Assembly: GCF_001557235.1 (NCBI RefSeq)
Contig: NZ_LSJI01000022.1
Location: 1 to 64,000 of the forward strand
Direction: 5' to 3'
Source of the DNA: Phenylobacterium sp. CCH9-H3
Lineage (GTDB): Bacteria > Pseudomonadota > Alphaproteobacteria > Caulobacterales > Caulobacteraceae
Length of the DNA: 64,000 bases
The translations under genes were made by a program, and so were the position numbers. Position 1 is the first letter of the stretch. Each line of letters begins with the position of its first letter. Positions 63,217-64,000 of the stretch are shown in pieces. Below the pieces are notes generated by a model. The model was not told the origin of the DNA. It worked only from the letters and a program-made list of their open reading frames with translations, and did no database searches.

Positions 63217-64000
63217 ATGGCCCACTCCCGGTTCAGCGGACCGGGCGCCGTCGAGCCGGAGAAGGCGCGCTTCGACTTCTGGCGGTCCATGGCCGATCTG
63301 GGCGCGCTGGTCATGCGTTCCGGCGCGCCGCAGCTGCGCCTGCGGATCGCGGCCGCCCTGGTGCTGGTCTTCGTCGGCAAGCTGTGCGGCGTCCTCGCGC
63401 CCGTCATGCTGGGCGACGCCATCAACACCCTGACGCCGGCCCAGCAGGGCGGGGTGGTGCTGGGCGCCAGCTTCATCGGCCTGGCCATCGCCTTCGCGGC
63501 CCTGCGGCTGGTGGCGGCCTGCGCCCCCTTCGCCCGCGACGCCGTCTTCACCCGCGTCTCCCAGTCCACCATGGCCCGCGCGGCGGTGGAGAGTTTCGGC
63601 CACGCGCTCTCCCTGTCGCTGGACTTCCACCAGACCAAGCAGAGCGGGACCCTGTCGCGCGTCATCGACCGCGGGGCGCGCTCGACCGACTTCCTGATCC
63701 GCAGCCTGATCTTCAGCCTCGGCCCCACGTTCGTCGAGCTGATCCTGGCCATCGCCGTGATGGTGGTGCGGCTCGACTGGCGCTTCGCCATCACCGCCTT
63801 CGCCACCCTGGTCTTCTATGCGGTGGTGACGTTCAAGATCACCGACTGGCGCCTGTCGCACCGGCGCGACCTCAACGAGGCGGAGAACCGCGCCGCGGGC
63901 CTCTCGGCCGACGCCCTGATCAACTACGAGACCCTGAAGGCCTTCGGCGCCGAGACCCGGCTGGTGGACAGCTACGGCCAGGCCATGAGCCGCTACGTGG
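63217..64000 (+). CDS. Atm1/ABCB7-type ABC exporter (partial, N-terminal half)
   Basis: The frame is open from ATG 63217 to the window edge (261 codons). After a short hydrophilic N-terminus come membrane helices from about residue 40. Characteristic of the Atm1/HMT group are DFHQTKQSGTLSRVIDRGAR, SLIFSLGPTFVELILAIAVM, FKITDWRLSHRRDLNEAENR and LINYETLKAFGAE. This group exports glutathione-linked metal or sulfur compounds. The ATPase part lies outside. An upstream in-frame TTG (63202) cannot be excluded. The 176-base gap before it holds no clear gene. Confidence 0.85.
   Translation, partial: MAHSRFSGPGAVEPEKARFDFWRSMADLGALVMRSGAPQLRLRIAAALVLVFVGKLCGVLAPVMLGDAINTLTPAQQGGVVLGASFIGLAIAFAALRLVAACAPFARDAVFTRVSQSTMARAAVESFGHALSLSLDFHQTKQSGTLSRVIDRGARSTDFLIRSLIFSLGPTFVELILAIAVMVVRLDWRFAITAFATLVFYAVVTFKITDWRLSHRRDLNEAENRAAGLSADALINYETLKAFGAETRLVDSYGQAMSRYV

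Overview
The window is about 64 kb of dense, GC-rich chromosome from an alphaproteobacterium of the order Caulobacterales, most likely Caulobacter or Phenylobacterium. The assignment rests on gene content and order: fliX divergent from flgI with FlgJ-like and FlbY-like genes behind it; a DipM-type LysM/LytM-like division protein directly after serS-surE-pcm; an alphaproteobacterial DksA without zinc-binding cysteines; a GTTC-N7-GTTC LexA box before uvrA; and a CtrA-like site before fliX. I see no rRNA, insertion sequence, prophage, integrase or CRISPR array. This is core chromosome with scattered lineage-specific genes.

Layout. 1-8.3 kb: a partial unknown gene, a membrane-anchored unknown, an SLC13 permease, tRNA-Val(CAC), gph, then glmU-rpiA-gor and an O-antigen-ligase-like membrane protein. 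8.3-19 kb: class II DAHP synthase, a MATE exporter, a lone PEP-CTERM protein, a DUF429-like protein, two oxidoreductases, a glutathione peroxidase coupled to a short globin, and a TonB-dependent receptor with a structured leader. 19-27.8 kb: ilvD with an amino-acid racemase, an NnrU-family protein, a DUF2145 pair, exonuclease III, erpA and dgt. 27.9-37.7 kb: a run of genes in one direction for envelope and chromosome maintenance (SPOR protein, nagZ, scpA, scpB, tatABC, serS, surE, pcm, dipM). 38.6-43.4 kb: yajC-secD-secF, then bacterial relatives of two mitochondrial complex I assembly factors (an Mth938 protein and a squalene/phytoene-synthase-fold protein) around a urate-hydroxylase-like membrane protein. 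43.4-54 kb: trmFO, a six-helix membrane protein, a GST, SOS-controlled uvrA, small secreted unknowns, DUF1203, a 2OG-Fe(II) oxygenase and an ABC-F ATPase. 54-55.1 kb: an FMN riboswitch controlling a second-type lumazine synthase, a hotdog thioesterase and a DUF1330 protein. 55.5-58.6 kb: flagellar P-ring locus and dksA. 58.7-64 kb: VOC protein, glutamine-dependent NAD synthetase behind a palindrome, a 47-residue protein divergent from a LysR regulator, a LOG-family hydrolase and the start of an Atm1-type ABC exporter.

Most genes within a block are translationally coupled by 1-4 base overlaps, often with GTG or TTG starts. Several convergent pairs share their stop codons. The best leads for new biology are the conserved-looking pairs of unknown function (DUF2145 pair, globin behind glutathione peroxidase, small gene opposite LysR), the possible small RNA at about 18.92-18.98 kb, and the unassigned palindromes before nadE and at the LysR start. 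I found no clear case of a wholly undescribed multi-gene system.
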